Of a stretch of DNA of 64,000 nucleotides, positions 55,273-63,874 are shown one piece after another (within the stretch, counting starts at the first letter, position 1; each line of letters begins with the position of its first letter). The DNA lies in the NCBI GenBank assembly GCA_949298985.1, contig CASFYV010000016.1, positions 47,991 to 111,990 on the forward strand, read 5' to 3'. The translations under genes were made by a program, and so were the position numbers. The notes beneath the pieces are model-generated. The model was not told where the DNA came from and made no database searches. It was given only the letters and a program-made list of their open reading frames with translations. Origin of the DNA: an uncultured bacterium (GTDB lineage Bacteria; Cyanobacteriota; Vampirovibrionia; Gastranaerophilales; Gastranaerophilaceae).

Positions 55273-55751
55273 GGAGTAATAACCTCTCTTTCATCAATCT
55301 TTTTTTTATCAAAAATAGTTCCATGGTCTTTGTATTTTTTTAATACAAAATGAGTCGCTGTACTTAAAACACTATCCAATGTTGATAATTTATCAGAAAC
55401 AAAATTAGCAATTTCTCTAAGCGATTTTTCTTCCAAAATCACTAACAAATCATATCCTCCTGAAATCAAATAAACAGCTCTAACTTCAGGATAATTATAA
55501 ATTCTCTCAGCAATTTTATCAAACCCCTGACCTCTTTGAGGCGTAACTTTCACCTCAATGAGAGCATTAACCTTATCAATAGAAGTTTTTTCCCAATTAA
55601 TAAGAGTATGATATCCGCAAATAATACCTTCTGCTTCTAATTTCGAAATCTCATTAACAACATCAATCTCATCTTTTCCAAGTAAAACAGCTAATTCTTT
55701 TAAATCAATACGACTATTTTTTTCAATTAAAGATAATAATTCTTCTCTCAT
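55269..55751 (-). CDS. Lrp/AsnC-family transcriptional regulator
   Basis: The 160-aa protein has a winged helix-turn-helix (about 8-55, LKELAVLLGKDEIDVVNEISKLE in two segments) and a RAM amino-acid-binding domain with NALIEVKVTPQRG and VRAVYLISGGYDLLVILE. It is directly coupled to an aminotransferase, so local control by an amino acid is likely. It is expected to act as dimer or octamer. Confidence 0.92.
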   Translation of the reverse strand: MREELLSLIEKNSRIDLKELAVLLGKDEIDVVNEISKLEAEGIICGYHTLINWEKTSIDKVNALIEVKVTPQRGQGFDKIAERIYNYPEVRAVYLISGGYDLLVILEEKSLREIANFVSDKLSTLDSVLSTATHFVLKKYKDHGTIFDKKKIDEREVITP

Positions 55752-55760
55752 TTAATCCAC

Positions 55761-56384
55761 CTATCTGATATAATTTGTCATAATCTTATCTTCTAATTCA
55801 GGTCTTTGAATACCATTGTTTTTAGCAAAGTCAATACATTTTAAAACCCAGGCAAGATTACGAGCTAAAATTCTCATAATCTGTAACCCTTCTAAGTCTT
55901 GTTCTAAATCATCCGCGACTTTACCGTGAATATTATTCCAATAATTAGAAGACACTAAAGGCATATTACTAACAGTTAAATATTTATTCAAAACATCTAA
56001 ACTCGCCGTAGTCCCGGAACGTCTTGCAACAGCAATAGTTGAAGCCGGTTTAAAAGCAAAATGTTTTTTTGCGGCATAAAAAGCTCTATCTAAAACTGCC
56101 AAAATTCTTGCAGAAGGATGAGCATAATAAACAGGAGTTCCAAAAACAAAACCATCAGAAGTTTTGGCTTTTTCAATAAGTTCATTCACAATTCCATCTT
56201 CAAAAACACATTTACCTAAATCTCTACAAGCTAAACATCCGCAACAATCACGAATTTCAGCATTTCCTATATCAAAAAATTCTGTTTCAATTCCTTCGTC
56301 TATTAAAATCTTTGAAATTTCATTTAAAGCCCTTTTTGTACTTCCATTTTTATTACAACTTCCATTAACAAGCAAAACCTTCAT
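55761..56384 (-). CDS. NADPH-dependent FMN reductase-like flavoprotein
   Basis: About 207 residues. KVLLVNGSCNKNGSTKRAL is the FMN phosphate-binding loop, CCGCLACRDLGKC is a four-Cys region typical of the iron-sulfur flavoprotein-like NADPH FMN reductases of anaerobes, and GTPVYYAHPSARI is the flavin-binding loop. The frame extends to 56423, but the ATG at 56384 has AGGAGA 6-7 nt upstream. The partner is unknown. Confidence 0.87.
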   Translation of the reverse strand: MKVLLVNGSCNKNGSTKRALNEISKILIDEGIETEFFDIGNAEIRDCCGCLACRDLGKCVFEDGIVNELIEKAKTSDGFVFGTPVYYAHPSARILAVLDRAFYAAKKHFAFKPASTIAVARRSGTTASLDVLNKYLTVSNMPLVSSNYWNNIHGKVADDLEQDLEGLQIMRILARNLAWVLKCIDFAKNNGIQRPELEDKIMTNYIR

Positions 56385-56476
56385 CAAAAATCTCCTATAA
56401 TTATATAAAACAATGATAATCAAAATTTCAGATTAGTTCAAGCAAAATAATATATTTTTTATTTTTAATTTGTCGG

Positions 56477-56492
56477 TGTTAAAATATTATTA
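56477..56492 (+). promoter_or_regulatory. Extended -10 placing dnaG transcription start at its ATG
   Basis: TGTTAAAAT (56477-56485) is an extended -10. It ends 7 nt before the dnaG ATG at 56492, and no ribosome site lies between. Confidence 0.55.
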
Positions 56493-58372
56493 TGGTCAAT
56501 TCATTTGAAGACGTAATATCACAAATAAAAGACAGACTCGATATAGTAGATGTAATTTCACAATATGTAGTCCTAAAAAAGAACGGAGCTAATTATACAG
56601 GTCTTTGTCCTTTTCATAACGATAAACATCCATCAATGTCAGTAAGCCCATCTAGAGGAATTTACAAATGTTTTTCTTGCGGAGCCGGTGGAGATGCTCT
56701 CAACTTTTTAGTAAAAATTCAAAATCGTGAATATAAAGATGTTATATTAGAATTAGCCGAAAAATTTGGAATTGAACTTCCAAATAAATATACAAAATCC
56801 AGTGAATCTAAAAATCAAAAAAAAGAAATGATGAAAGCTTGTGAAAAAGCTGCAAAATTTTTTAGTATCCAACTAAAATCTGCTGATGATGCAAATAAAG
56901 CAATAACAGCATTAAGAAAAAGAGGAATTACAGACGAAATTATTGATAAATTTCATCTTGGCTGGGCGACTAATAAATATGATGTTTTATATAAAGAACT
57001 AAAAAAAGAATTTAATGATGATATTTTAGAAAAAGCGGGATTAATATTAAAATCTAATTCAGGCAGTTGGATAGACAGATTTAGAAACAGAATAATCATC
57101 CCAATCCAAAATGAAAACGGAGAATTTGTAGCTTTTGGAGCGAGGGCCGTTGATGAAGGACAAAACCCTAAATATTTAAATTCTTCTGATTCATTAATTT
57201 ATAACAAGAGTAAAATTTTATATGGTCTAAATTCTGCAAAAGATTCGATAAAATCTGAAGACGGTGTTGTGATTATGGAAGGTTATTTTGATGTAATTTC
57301 TGCTCAAGCAAACGGAGTAGAAAATGCTGTCGCATCTTGCGGAACAGCATTAACTCCAGATCACGTTAAACTACTTTCAAGATATACAAAATCCCGCAGG
57401 ATTTATCTTTCTTTTGACACTGATTCAGCAGGAATAAATGCCACAAAAAAAGGCAGCAGTGTTATAAAAGAAACACTTTCAACTTTAGGTGATGTGAAAC
57501 AATTTGATGAAAGTCATATTTCATCAAATTCTGATAATAAATATGCTTGCGAAATAAGAGTCGTATCTCCTCCACAAGGCAAAGACCCTGACGAATTCAT
57601 AAGAACAATGGGAGGAAATGCTTTTAGAGATTACATAAAAAATGCACCTTTATTAATTGATTTCTTATTGAACAATATTTTAAAAGAAAAAAATTCAGCA
57701 AAAACTCCACAAGAAAAAGCTGAATTAATTGCACAAATTATAGAAATTCTAAAAGATGTAAATAATAAAATAATACAATCCGAATATGTAAAAATGGTTT
57801 CAACAATTTTAGAAATTGATGAAAATGCAATATCAAAAGAATTGTTAAGAGCAACAAATCCAATAAATTACATATCTCCGACTATAAAGAAACAAAATAA
57901 TGTAACAAATTCTTCACAATTTGAAATAAAAGTGCAAAAAAATTTATTGAGCGTTTTTTTAGTAAGCGACAGTTCACTAAGCTTTCAAAAACTGAATGAA
58001 TTGTTGCCCGAAAATATCATTCAAGATGAAACGTTAATAATTGTAAAAAATACAATTGACAAATTAACCTGTACAATAAATAATGTTAAGGAATTGACAA
58101 AAAATTTGTATACAGAATTCATTGAGGATGATAGGTTGACCGAAATATTAACAGATATAATTGAACTTTCTGAAGCTTTTAAAGGGCTGGATTCAGAAGA
58201 GTTTGAACGTGCGGTCAGGGAAAATGTGGTCAGATTAAAAAGATGTTATCAGGAAAAAGAAACAGAACAATTACGCCAAAAATATAAACAAGTAAATGAT
58301 GACGAAATTGAAGCGTTAAAAATACAAATGCAACTTAGAGATAAAATAAAATTAAGAACTGGAGATAAGTAA
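56492..58372 (+). CDS. dnaG: DNA primase
   Basis: The 626-aa protein has the N-terminal zinc finger CPFHNDKHPSMSV ... CFSCGAGGDALNF, the RNA polymerase core with LIYNKSKILYGLN, TOPRIM with VVIMEGYFDVISA and FDTDSAG, and a C-terminal helicase-interacting region. It makes RNA primers for replication. It has no ribosome site. The stop directly abuts the rpoD ATG, the classic dnaG-rpoD pair. Confidence 0.96.
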   Translation: MVNSFEDVISQIKDRLDIVDVISQYVVLKKNGANYTGLCPFHNDKHPSMSVSPSRGIYKCFSCGAGGDALNFLVKIQNREYKDVILELAEKFGIELPNKYTKSSESKNQKKEMMKACEKAAKFFSIQLKSADDANKAITALRKRGITDEIIDKFHLGWATNKYDVLYKELKKEFNDDILEKAGLILKSNSGSWIDRFRNRIIIPIQNENGEFVAFGARAVDEGQNPKYLNSSDSLIYNKSKILYGLNSAKDSIKSEDGVVIMEGYFDVISAQANGVENAVASCGTALTPDHVKLLSRYTKSRRIYLSFDTDSAGINATKKGSSVIKETLSTLGDVKQFDESHISSNSDNKYACEIRVVSPPQGKDPDEFIRTMGGNAFRDYIKNAPLLIDFLLNNILKEKNSAKTPQEKAELIAQIIEILKDVNNKIIQSEYVKMVSTILEIDENAISKELLRATNPINYISPTIKKQNNVTNSSQFEIKVQKNLLSVFLVSDSSLSFQKLNELLPENIIQDETLIIVKNTIDKLTCTINNVKELTKNLYTEFIEDDRLTEILTDIIELSEAFKGLDSEEFERAVRENVVRLKRCYQEKETEQLRQKYKQVNDDEIEALKIQMQLRDKIKLRTGDK

Positions 58373-59455
58373 ATGGCTCAAAAAAGAAATTCACATTCAT
58401 CAGTAATTAGTGTAGAGGACGAAAATCTAGATTTATTAGATTATGATTCAGAAAAAGGAGACGATTCTGTAGACTATATAGAAACAGATTTAGGAACCGA
58501 TAATATCGAAGATATTATCACTTCTTCCAAATTACAAGAAATGAAAAGCGATGATTTCTACATGATAGATAATTCAAGAGACCCAGAAATGGATACGGAA
58601 GTTCCACGCGGAGTTGCCGTAGAAGATCCTGTAAGATTGTACTTGAGAGAAATCGGACGTATCAAATTATTATCAACAAGTGAAGAAATTGAGCTTGCAA
58701 GAAAAATTATACAAGGTGGAACCCCAGGAGCTATTGCAAAAAGAAAACTTGTACAAGCTAACTTAAGATTAGTAGTAAGTATAGCAAAAAAATATGTTGG
58801 TCGAGGCATGTTATTCTTAGACTTAATCCAAGAAGGGAACTTAGGTTTAATACGTGCAGCAGAAAAATTTGACCACGAAAGAGGATTTAAATTTTCAACA
58901 TATGCAACTTGGTGGATAAGACAAGCAATAACAAGAGCTATTGCAGATCAAGCAAGAACAATCCGTATACCGGTTCACATGGTTGAAACAATTAATAAAC
59001 TTAAAAAAGTTACAAGAAAATTAGCACAAGAACTTTCAAGAAAACCAACCGAAGAAGAATTAGCAGTTGAAATGGGCGTTTCAATTTCTAAATTAAGAGA
59101 AATCGTAAAAATCGCTCAAGAACCTCTATCTTTAGAAACTCCGATTGGTAAAGAAGAAGATTCTAGATTAGGTGATTTTATAGAAGATAAAGAAGCTGAT
59201 GCTCCGATTAAAACAGTTGCAAGCGAACTTTTAAGAGAAGATTTAGCAGAAGTTTTATGCACACTTTCTCCTCGTGAACGTGATGTATTAAGATTACGTT
59301 TCGGAATGGATGACGGTCGTCAAAGAACATTAGAAGAAGTTGGACAATTGTTCGGTGTAACTCGTGAACGTATCAGACAAATTGAAGCTAAAGCTTTAAG
59401 AAAATTACGTCACCCTAATCGTAGTAAACGATTAAGAGAATATGTTGAAAACTAA
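58373..59455 (+). CDS. rpoD: Primary sigma factor RpoD/SigA
   Basis: The 360-aa sigma70 protein has region 1.2 ([17 protein letters not shown]), region 2 with [23 protein letters not shown] [10 protein letters not shown] and [17 protein letters not shown], region 3 and region 4 with [15 protein letters not shown] and [18 protein letters not shown] short acidic N-terminal region of about 85 residues replaces the long region 1.1 of E. coli. This is the principal sigma factor. The TATAAT-type promoters noted in this window fit its region 2. Confidence 0.96.
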   Translation: MAQKRNSHSSVISVEDENLDLLDYDSEKGDDSVDYIETDLGTDNIEDIITSSKLQEMKSDDFYMIDNSRDPEMDTEVPRGVAVEDPVRLYLREIGRIKLLSTSEEIELARKIIQGGTPGAIAKRKLVQANLRLVVSIAKKYVGRGMLFLDLIQEGNLGLIRAAEKFDHERGFKFSTYATWWIRQAITRAIADQARTIRIPVHMVETINKLKKVTRKLAQELSRKPTEEELAVEMGVSISKLREIVKIAQEPLSLETPIGKEEDSRLGDFIEDKEADAPIKTVASELLREDLAEVLCTLSPRERDVLRLRFGMDDGRQRTLEEVGQLFGVTRERIRQIEAKALRKLRHPNRSKRLREYVEN

Positions 59456-59459
59456 TACT

Positions 59460-59487
59460 AAAAAGGAGTCTCAAAGGCTCCTTTTTA
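59460..59487 (+). terminator. Terminator after dnaG-rpoD
   Basis: AAAAAGGAG (59460-59468) pairs with CTCCTTTTT (59478-59486), with T-run included in the right arm. Confidence 0.85.
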
Positions 59488-59599
59488 GTTGTATATTAAA
59501 CCAAAACTTGTCTAATTTACAAAACATAACAAAATATTGGATTTTTAACATGTTTAAACTATAATGACAAGAGTAAAACCTTATGAGGGAGTATTGAAA

Positions 59600-60199
59600 A
59601 TGCCAAGCAATGAAAGTGTTGGAAAGAAAATAGTAGAAGCATTAAAAAAACAAGCAGAAAATATGGATTTAGAAGAAAACACAAGTTTTGAAAGTTTTGA
59701 TTCATCAGCTGATACAACAAGCAATGATGACATTTTTTCATCTAACGATGATATATTTGCAGAACCGGTAAGACCTGTAAAACAAGAAAAAGTTTCAAAT
59801 TTCTTTGATGATGTAGAAGAAGAAAAAGATATATTTTATTCAGAGCCAAAAACTCAAACTTCACCAATTGTTGAAACAATGAGTGAATCATTTGAAATGC
59901 CTGCAAATATTACGGTATTAAAAAAATTAATTTCACAATTACCAAGTGGAGTTTCAAGACATACTGGGGCTCAAATTATTAAACAAACAATGGAAGCTTT
60001 AGGAATTTCTATGAAGAGTGTTTTACAAGATGCTCAACAAGTTCAAGAAAATTTAAAAGTTTCAGCTAGAGAATGCCAAGCTTCTATTCAAGAATATAAA
60101 AAACAAATTTTAACTCTTGAAAAACAATCTCAAAGCTATCAAAAACAATACTCAGCTTTGAATGATTTAATAAGTTTATTTATACAAACTACAAAATGA
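59600..60199 (+). CDS. Hypothetical protein with C-terminal coiled coil
   Basis: About 199 residues. Residues 1-100 are acidic and low-complexity (DSSADTTSNDDIFSSNDD). The C-terminal 85 residues, starting LPSGVSRHTGAQIIKQTMEA, look conserved and end in a coiled coil (ECQASIQEYKKQILTLEKQS) and LISLFIQTTK. The frame is open from 59564, but the ATG at 59600 has a GAGGGAG site 8 nt upstream, and 59559-59564 is a TATAAT box. The function is unknown; a cell-division or envelope role would be speculation. Confidence 0.75.
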   Translation: MPSNESVGKKIVEALKKQAENMDLEENTSFESFDSSADTTSNDDIFSSNDDIFAEPVRPVKQEKVSNFFDDVEEEKDIFYSEPKTQTSPIVETMSESFEMPANITVLKKLISQLPSGVSRHTGAQIIKQTMEALGISMKSVLQDAQQVQENLKVSARECQASIQEYKKQILTLEKQSQSYQKQYSALNDLISLFIQTTK

Positions 60200-60220
60200 T
60201 TAAGATTGTATTTTTATAGA

Positions 60221-60255
60221 TTAAAAAGACTAAGTTTTATACTTAGTCTTTTTAA
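60221..60255. terminator. Bidirectional terminator
   Basis: A perfect 14-bp stem (TTAAAAAGACTAAG, 60221-60234, with 60242-60255). It serves the 59600 gene and the converging SprA-like gene. Confidence 0.88.
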
Positions 60256-60259
60256 TTAG

Positions 60260-60940
60260 TTATATTTCAGATGTTTCGTTTTTTATTTCAGTTTCTTCAG
60301 AAGTTTGGTTTTGAATATTTAAGGAATTTTTGTTTGCCTCAGACTTTTCTTCAGTTTTCTGTTTTTCATCTTGAATTTCTTGTCGAGCTTTAGCAATTTC
60401 TCTTTCAGCCTTCATTGCGACTTTTCTATCTTGACTGGAAGGTTCAGCAGGAGCAAGTGCCGCAGCTTTTAATTGTTGAGCATTTTTTAAATTTACTTCA
60501 GGATCGGAACTTGTTTGGTAACTTATATTTACATCACCTGCTACAGCATATTTCTTACCATCAGGTCCTGTTTCGTATTCATAATTCGGAGCAGATGTTC
60601 TTAATCCTGCAGCAGCTGCTTTATGAGCATTTTCATGAGCTTTTACTTCTGCATCAGTAGCTTTTAATTTAGCAACCTCTTGTTTTTCTTGTTGAGTTAA
60701 TTCTTTATTTGAATTATCTAAAGCTTGCTCATTTGAATTTGAATTAGAATTTTGTTCTGCATTATATAATTCCAAAGCTTTTGATGAAATAGATGCTCTC
60801 GCAGCTTCATCATCTTCAGAATAACTACTTACACCCTGAAGATTATTAGAATTATTATAAGCCTCTATTTTTAAACTATTTCTAATATAAAAATTATCAA
60901 CTGCTTGATAATTAGAAATAACTCCAACGATACTATTCAT
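60260..60940 (-). CDS. SprA-related putative metalloprotease-family protein
   Basis: The 226-aa protein has the SprA-related (PF12118-type) core EVKAHENAHKAAAAG at about 111-125 and YETGPDGKKYAVAGDVNISY, with the HENAH segment resembling an HExxH zinc motif. The N-terminus is low-complexity (NSNSNEQ) and the C-terminus is charged and Gln/Glu-rich. The enzymatic activity of the family is unproven to my knowledge. It has no signal peptide. Confidence 0.82.
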   Translation of the reverse strand: MNSIVGVISNYQAVDNFYIRNSLKIEAYNNSNNLQGVSSYSEDDEAARASISSKALELYNAEQNSNSNSNEQALDNSNKELTQQEKQEVAKLKATDAEVKAHENAHKAAAAGLRTSAPNYEYETGPDGKKYAVAGDVNISYQTSSDPEVNLKNAQQLKAAALAPAEPSSQDRKVAMKAEREIAKARQEIQDEKQKTEEKSEANKNSLNIQNQTSEETEIKNETSEI

Positions 60941-61002
60941 ATACTTATTATATTATGTTTTAGGACTTTTTCAAGAGTAAATACACATTATAATAATAAT
61001 TT

Positions 61003-61461
61003 CTAAATATCTTCTCCTGAAGCTTCTTCTTCGTTATTTGTAGGAACAGTAACGGTCACTCCCAAAGATTCTAGAGCAGCTTTTGCTTTTGGAGCTAAAG
61101 CCGTATCAGAAAAATTTTCTAAAACCGTTTGATAGCATTCAATAGCTTCAGGCTTCATATCACGAAGTTTATAAACATTTCCGGCTTTATAATATAAGGG
61201 AGCTAATTCAGTAGAAGATGACATCAACATTTGATTATCAAGCTTAATTTTTATACCTATAAGAGTTTCATTATCTTGAGGTGACAACAAAGCTCTTCCA
61301 TAAATCTTTTGAGTTAATTTATCGATACTTTCAGACATTTCAGCAATAGCTTCTTTTGATAACTTAGAAGATTTTTTAGCCGCAGATACATCAAGCGAAA
61401 TCGCTGATAATAACAAAAAACCTACAACTAATGTTAAAAATATTTTCTTTACTCTTTCCAT
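61003..61461 (-). CDS. Exported TPR-like hypothetical protein
   Basis: The 152-aa protein has a signal peptide (VKKIFLTLVVGFLLLSAISLDVSA, cleavage near 27) and one TPR-like unit (APLYYKAGNVYKLRDMKPEA then IECYQTVLENF) in the second half, with an acidic tail. It is the third exported TPR-type protein in the window. It is divergent from nagZ. Confidence 0.8.
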   Translation of the reverse strand: MERVKKIFLTLVVGFLLLSAISLDVSAAKKSSKLSKEAIAEMSESIDKLTQKIYGRALLSPQDNETLIGIKIKLDNQMLMSSSTELAPLYYKAGNVYKLRDMKPEAIECYQTVLENFSDTALAPKAKAALESLGVTVTVPTNNEEEASGEDI

Positions 61462-61532
61462 AACTCGCTCCGATACCCCTATTATACATTAAATTATTAT
61501 TTTTAACCACTAATAATAATTTACCTCAAAAG

Positions 61533-61562
61533 TTGATTTTTCTAATCAATTGAATGTATGAT
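61533..61562 (+). promoter_or_regulatory. Promoter of nagZ, predicted leaderless
   Basis: TTGATT (61533-61538), 18-bp spacer, TATGAT (61557-61562). Transcription is expected about 7 nt after the -10, which is the nagZ ATG at 61569. Confidence 0.5.
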
Positions 61563-61568
61563 TAATGT

Positions 61569-62510
61569 ATGAAAAATTTAGTCTATCAAATGTTTATTTT
61601 AGGAACAGGAAATTCTTTAGATTATGCTTTAGAAAACAACTTAGGCGGAGTAATATTTTTTACTCGCGATATAAAATCTAAAGAACAATTCACAAATCTT
61701 ATAAGTGAAATCAAACAAAAATCAACAACACCTTTATTTTTATCAATAGACCAAGAAGGCGGACGAGTTGAAAGAACTGAAAATATCCATGCAAGATATC
61801 TTTCAGCAAGAGAAGCTTATAAAAAAGGAAAAGAATTTTTAGCAAAACAAACAGAAAAAATAGCAAATGAGCTTATAGAATACGGGATAAATTTAAACTT
61901 TGCACCGGTAGCTGATGTAAATACAAATCCTAAAAATCCAATTATTGGGGAACGAGCTTTTTCTAATAATACAGATGAAGTTATAGATGGAGTAAAAATA
62001 ACATCAGAAATTTACAGAAAATACGGAATAATACCTTGTTTAAAACATTTTCCAGGACATGGTGATGCAGATAAGGACAGTCACTTGGATTTACCACAAA
62101 TAAATTTACCACTAGAAGAAATGGAAAAAATCCATATTAAGCCTTTTTATGAAGCAAAAGAAATGATAATGGCAGCCCACCTTCACTGTGGTTGTTTTGA
62201 CACTGAAGCTATACCAAGTTCTTTAAGTAAAAATGCCATCGGATATTTAAGAAATAAAATGAACTTCAATGGAATTGTTATTTCGGATGATATGGTAATG
62301 AAAGGCGTTCAAAATTTTGGAAGTGTTGAAGCTTGCAAAATGGCAATAAATGTCGGAGTTGATATGTTTATTTTTAGAGATGCTGATTCTAAAACTATTG
62401 AAATTATTGAAGATTTAATAAAAGAAGTTCAAAAAAATCCGAATTTGGAACAAAAAATAATCGAATCAAATCAAAGAATTCAAAATTTAAAACAAAAAAT
62501 GCTCGGGTAA
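61569..62510 (+). CDS. nagZ: Beta-N-acetylhexosaminidase, glycoside hydrolase family 3
   Basis: The 313-aa single-domain GH3 protein has LFLSIDQEGGRVERT near 56-70, NFAPVADVN and the NagZ loop KHFPGHGDADKDSHLDLP with the catalytic Asp-His dyad, then the nucleophile Asp in GIVISDDMVMKGV. It releases GlcNAc from muropeptides in wall recycling. There is no signal peptide, so it acts in the cytoplasm. There is no ribosome site. Confidence 0.95.
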   Translation: MKNLVYQMFILGTGNSLDYALENNLGGVIFFTRDIKSKEQFTNLISEIKQKSTTPLFLSIDQEGGRVERTENIHARYLSAREAYKKGKEFLAKQTEKIANELIEYGINLNFAPVADVNTNPKNPIIGERAFSNNTDEVIDGVKITSEIYRKYGIIPCLKHFPGHGDADKDSHLDLPQINLPLEEMEKIHIKPFYEAKEMIMAAHLHCGCFDTEAIPSSLSKNAIGYLRNKMNFNGIVISDDMVMKGVQNFGSVEACKMAINVGVDMFIFRDADSKTIEIIEDLIKEVQKNPNLEQKIIESNQRIQNLKQKMLG

Positions 62511-62526
62511 AACCACTCCGAGCATT
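62498..62526. terminator. Terminator overlapping the nagZ stop
   Basis: AATGCTCGG (62498-62506) pairs with CCGAGCATT (62518-62526); T-rich sequence lies on both sides on the relevant strands, so it can serve nagZ and the converging zinc-ribbon gene. Confidence 0.8.
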
Positions 62527-62547
62527 TCTTTATAAAAATCTATAAAA

Positions 62548-62835
62548 CTAAGCAGATGCAGCAGCTGCTTTTTCAGCTTCAAAGCATTCTTTACAAAGCA
62601 CATCTCTACCTTGAGTAGGATTAAAAGGAACTTGAGTCTGTTTACCACATTTAGCACAAACTGCATCATGCATTCTTTTCTTTCCTCTACGTTGTTGTTT
62701 TTTTGCTTTTCTACAGCTTGGACATCTTTTTGGCTTATTTGTCAAACCTTTTTCAGCATAAAACTCTTGTTCACCGGCAGTAAAAACGAATTCACAGCCA
62801 CAATCTTCACAAATAAGCGTTTCATCTTGGTACAT
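62548..62835 (-). CDS. Zinc-ribbon domain protein
   Basis: About 95 residues with three zinc-ribbon-like Cys sets: CEDCGCEFVF, CPSCRKAKKQQRRGKKR and CAKCGKQTQVPF with CKECF. This fits the short zinc-ribbon proteins (zf-trcl followed by CxxC domains) found near translation genes. The frame extends to 62910, but the ATG at 62835 has AGGAG 8 nt upstream. The role is unknown, possibly nucleic-acid binding. Confidence 0.87.
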   Translation of the reverse strand: MYQDETLICEDCGCEFVFTAGEQEFYAEKGLTNKPKRCPSCRKAKKQQRRGKKRMHDAVCAKCGKQTQVPFNPTQGRDVLCKECFEAEKAAAASA

Positions 62836-62959
62836 GACTTGTTCTCCTAAATAATTTAATAACCGCAACACTTCAAAAGTGCTATTCACACATTTTAAAC
62901 TTTTTTTCAAGCCTCGTCAAGGGTAAAAGAATAATCCAGACTAAAATTGAAACAAAACT

Positions 62960-63394
62960 TTATTTGCCGGTAGAACCAAACCCACCAGCTCCGCGTTCAG
63001 TTTCAGAAAGTTCAGTAACAACTTCAATTTTAGCTTGTTCATATTTTGCAATAACCATTTGAGCAATTCTTTCATCCGGCTTAATTGTATAAGGTTCATT
63101 AGAAAGATTTACAATTGGAATACAAACTTCACCACGATAATCTTCATCAATTGTTCCCACACAATTAATAAGACTAATTCCGTGTTTAATAGAAAGCCCT
63201 GATCGAGGACGAATTTGAGCTTCATATCCGTGTTCAAGTTCAATTTTCAAACCTGTAGGAATAAGCTTTCTCTCTAACGGTTGTAAGGTAATCTCTTCAC
63301 TAATTGCAGCACACAAATCCATGCCAGCAGCACCTTCAGTTTTGTATTCAGGTACAAAGCGATTATGTTCCATTCTATAAATCTTTAAAATCAT
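62960..63394 (-). CDS. dut: dUTP pyrophosphatase
   Basis: The 144-aa trimeric dUTPase has motif 1 AAGMDLCA, motif 2 [11 protein letters not shown], motif 3 [11 protein letters not shown] with the catalytic Asp, motif 4 [11 protein letters not shown] and the C-terminal motif 5 [10 protein letters not shown]. It converts dUTP to dUMP and protects DNA from uracil. It has an AAGGAG start site. It is 11 bp after the small gene at 63406. Confidence 0.96.
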   Translation of the reverse strand: MILKIYRMEHNRFVPEYKTEGAAGMDLCAAISEEITLQPLERKLIPTGLKIELEHGYEAQIRPRSGLSIKHGISLINCVGTIDEDYRGEVCIPIVNLSNEPYTIKPDERIAQMVIAKYEQAKIEVVTELSETERGAGGFGSTGK

Positions 63395-63405
63395 AACTCT
63401 CCTTA

Positions 63406-63630
63406 TTACGCTGTTATAATTGTTTTGCCATCAATAACTTGTTTAGGGAAAATAGTAAGAGTTTCGATTCCCTTAACTTTATCAACTTTAGTTTCAGGTT
63501 GAGTCTTATGAGCTTTTTCAACAGGAGATTCATTACTATTAGGCATAGACATAAAACTATTAGAATATTTAATAAAGAAATTTCTTCTAGGTCTGCAATC
63601 TTCGTTCATTGAAATTGATGAAATTTTCAT
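63406..63630 (-). CDS. Hypothetical small protein upstream of dut
   Basis: About 74 residues with no recognised domain. It starts [19 protein letters not shown], is hydrophilic, and ends with [20 protein letters not shown]. The frame extends to 63657, but the ATG at 63630 has AGAAGG 8-9 nt upstream. It forms a two-gene unit with dut. It may be another small lineage-specific protein. Confidence 0.65.
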   Translation of the reverse strand: MKISSISMNEDCRPRRNFFIKYSNSFMSMPNSNESPVEKAHKTQPETKVDKVKGIETLTIFPKQVIDGKTIITA

Positions 63631-63752
63631 ATTTATTACCTTCTTTCTATAGAACAATTTTGAGTCAGATAAAGATACAAGTCAACGGATTTCAAAGATT
63701 TGTAAAGAAAAATTTTTATGCTAGAATTAAAGAGTTGAAGATTTAATATTAT

Positions 63753-63834
63753 GTCGATGTGGCGGAATCGGTATACGCGCACGTTTGAGGGGCGTGTGGA
63801 GAGATCCTTGCGGGTTCAAGTCCCGCCATCGACA
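63753..63834 (+). tRNA. tRNA-Leu (anticodon GAG)
   Basis: An 82-nt class II tRNA: acceptor GTCGATG with CATCGAC (perfect), anticodon stem CACGT/GCGTG with loop TTGAGGG, variable arm about TGGAGAGATCCTT, and T arm GCGGG-TTCAAGT-CCCGC. The discriminator is A and CCA is not encoded. Confidence 0.94.
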
Positions 63835-63874
63835 ATAAAAAAGAGTTCTTTGCGGGCTCTTTTTTATTGTCGAT
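63828..63874 (+). terminator. Terminator after tRNA-Leu(GAG) whose arms include the tRNA 3' end
   Basis: A perfect 18-bp inverted repeat, 63828-63845 with 63857-63874 (loop 11 nt), gives the terminator (AAAAAAGAG ... CTCTTTTTT). The outer 7 bp of the left arm are the last seven bases of the tRNA gene, so the right arm carries an inverted copy of the tRNA end. Confidence 0.88.
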
